DNA from: Qipengyuania vulgaris
Lineage (GTDB): Bacteria; Pseudomonadota; Alphaproteobacteria; Sphingomonadales; Sphingomonadaceae
Length of the DNA stretch: 64,000 bases
Direction of reading: 5' to 3'
Assembly: GCF_009827325.1 (NCBI RefSeq)
Contig: NZ_WTYC01000001.1
Location: 806,001 to 870,000 of the forward strand
The position numbers were made by a program, and so were the translations under genes. The notes under the pieces were generated by a model. It did not search any database. It was not told the origin of the DNA and saw only the letters and a list, made by a program, of their open reading frames with translations. This document shows, one piece after another, positions 62,894 through 64,000 of the stretch (within the stretch, counting starts at the first letter, position 1; every line of letters starts with the position of its first letter).

Positions 62894-63561
62894 TTCGCGG
62901 CCCTCCCCAGTTTCCGGTCGAGGGCGCGGATTCGCCAGCTGTGAATGATGAAGGCACAGATTGCGGTCGGGATCGCCCAGACGGAAAGCTGCAGCGGCGT
63001 GAGCGGGTAACCGTAGCTTTCGAAGACACCCTGAATCAGCAGGATCGAGGCGATGGCGAAGAAGATGTCCTCGCCGAAGAACAGCCCGACATTGTCGGTT
63101 GCAGCGGACATGGCGAGCACCTTCTCGCGGTCGTCTTCCGCCAGCCTGCCGTGCGATTTTTCCGCCGCCGCTTCGGCCATCGGCGCGACCAGTGGACGAA
63201 CCGCCTGAGGATGGCCGCCAATATCCTTCATGCCGAGCGCAGCGGTCAGCTGGCGGAAAAGCAGGTAGAAGGTCAGCAGCTTGCCCATGGTGGCGCCGCG
63301 GACGCTTTCGATCACCGCCCGCGCGCGCTGTTGCAGCCCATACCTTTCAAGCAATCCGATCACGGGCAGGATGATCCAGGTTACCGAGATATAGCGATTG
63401 TCGTTGAATGCCCGGCCCAGCGCCTCGATCACGGCGACGAAATCGAGGCCTGCCAAGAGACCCGTTGCGAGTGCCGAGCCGACCACGACGAACAGCGGAT
63501 TGAAGCGCAGCGCAAAGCCAATCACAACCAGCGCGATGCCCAGCAAGGGCCAGTAATTCAT
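62890..63561 (-). CDS. DUF969 family membrane protein, putative transporter subunit
   Basis: The 223-residue protein has about five hydrophobic helices: an N-terminal LLGIALVVIGFALRFNPLFV, then SVTWIILPVIGLLERYGLQQ, ALGMKDIGGHPQAVRPLVAP and DNVGLFFGEDIFFAIASILL. These are typical of DUF969. It forms a two-gene transporter unit with DUF979 and overlaps the oxoprolinase stop by 4 bp. Confidence 0.86.
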   Translation of the reverse strand: MNYWPLLGIALVVIGFALRFNPLFVVVGSALATGLLAGLDFVAVIEALGRAFNDNRYISVTWIILPVIGLLERYGLQQRARAVIESVRGATMGKLLTFYLLFRQLTAALGMKDIGGHPQAVRPLVAPMAEAAAEKSHGRLAEDDREKVLAMSAATDNVGLFFGEDIFFAIASILLIQGVFESYGYPLTPLQLSVWAIPTAICAFIIHSWRIRALDRKLGRAAK

Positions 63562-64000
63562 TCGATTGCCTCTCCGAACCCGCCCCCACCGGGCGTCAGG
63601 ATGACGAAGGTGTCACCAGGCTGCATCTCGGCAGAATCGGTCGCCGTCAACTCTTCGCGCGTGCCATCCTTGCGTTCGACCCAGTTGCGGCCCGGCTGGG
63701 CATCGCCGCCGCCATTGATGCCGCGCGGGGCGATCGTGCGCCGGTTGGCCAGCATGTTCGCCCGCATGTCCTCGAGGAAAGTGACGCGGCGCTCGACCCC
63801 GTCTCCGCCGCGGTGTGCGCCATCACCACCGGAACCGCGCCGGATGGCGAAGCTTTCGAGCCTTACCGGTAGGCGTGACTCGAGAATCTCGGGGTCGGTC
63901 AGGCGGCTGTTCGTCATATGTGTCTGCACCGCGCTTGTGCCGTCGTGATCCGGCCCTGCACCCGAACCGCCGCAGATCGTTTCGTAATACTGGTGGCGGT
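63558..64000 (-). CDS. 5-oxoprolinase / hydantoinase B family protein, C-terminal part (cut by window edge)
   Basis: Only the last 146 or so codons are in the window; the gene continues past 64000. The visible part reads YYETICGGSGAGPDHDGTSA, then VQTHMTNSRLTDPEILE, AIRRGSGGDGAHRGGDGVER and a Gly-rich end LTPGGGGFGEAIE. These match the C-terminus of HyuB-type subunits and of ATP-dependent 5-oxoprolinase. An internal Met makes a short ORF look complete, but homology runs straight through to the edge. The reaction by family is ATP-dependent ring opening of 5-oxoproline (or hydantoin). It heads the DUF969-DUF979-DUF2891 run. Confidence 0.88.
   Translation of the reverse strand, partial: RHQYYETICGGSGAGPDHDGTSAVQTHMTNSRLTDPEILESRLPVRLESFAIRRGSGGDGAHRGGDGVERRVTFLEDMRANMLANRRTIAPRGINGGGDAQPGRNWVERKDGTREELTATDSAEMQPGDTFVILTPGGGGFGEAIE

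Overview
The window looks like chromosomal DNA from an aerobic, carotenoid-forming alphaproteobacterium of the Sphingomonadales, most probably family Erythrobacteraceae. The reasons are a compact crtY-crtI-crtB cluster, a TonB-dependent receptor beside a TPR-sulfotransferase gene, cobalamin-dependent MetH split into two genes, a DUF2585 membrane protein typical of alphaproteobacteria, GC-rich codon use, and many 1-4 bp start/stop overlaps. This assignment comes from gene content, not from a database search. I see no prophage, insertion sequence or CRISPR array.

Layout. 0-12.5 kb: pspA, a CPBP membrane protease, secE-nusG, an AGCS amino-acid:sodium symporter, a 49-residue protein too short for usual gene callers, and several secreted hydrolases (DUF885 lipoprotein, amidohydrolase, S9 peptidase), then DUF2585 and a MipA/OmpV outer-membrane protein. 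12.7-17 kb: crtY-crtI-LOG-crtB, giving phytoene, then lycopene, then beta-carotene. 17-25.6 kb: biotin-dependent carboxylase alpha subunit, Bcr/CflA-type exporter, dinB, pgl-nudix, dps, a frameshifted PhoX-like phosphatase gene preceded by a Pho-box-like site, and a tandem PilZ protein. 25.7-31.3 kb: TPR-sulfotransferase, TonB-dependent receptor, and the decayed 3' end of a BCCT transporter gene. 31.4-36.5 kb: a molybdenum aldehyde oxidoreductase operon (paoABC-like, xdhC, mocA-like). 36.8 kb: tRNA-Gly(CCC).

36.9-46.5 kb (+ strand): a PLP enzyme and a DUF819 transporter, then a nearly complete valine/isobutyrate degradation cluster (mmsA, acyl-CoA dehydrogenase, 3-hydroxyisobutyryl-CoA hydrolase, enoyl-CoA hydratase, mmsB). 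Three small lipoproteins, one an I78 peptidase inhibitor, and a RidA protein sit inside it. 46.5-58.6 kb (- strand): a one-carbon/methionine block. An ArsR-methyltransferase fusion regulator leads metF, split metH and a TauE/SafE exporter. A tandem glycine riboswitch then leads gcvT-gcvH-gcvPA-gcvPB, ending in an Nmad3 putative nucleotide-modification gene. 58.9-64 kb: a degenerate GH3-fold protein facing DUF2891-DUF979-DUF969 and the 3' part of a 5-oxoprolinase/hydantoinase B gene, which together suggest a pyroglutamate uptake and use system.

The least described parts are the DUF969/DUF979/DUF2891/oxoprolinase cluster with its odd GH3 partner, the Nmad3 gene at the end of the glycine-cleavage operon, the paired palindromes upstream of the TonB receptor, and the 49-residue protein.
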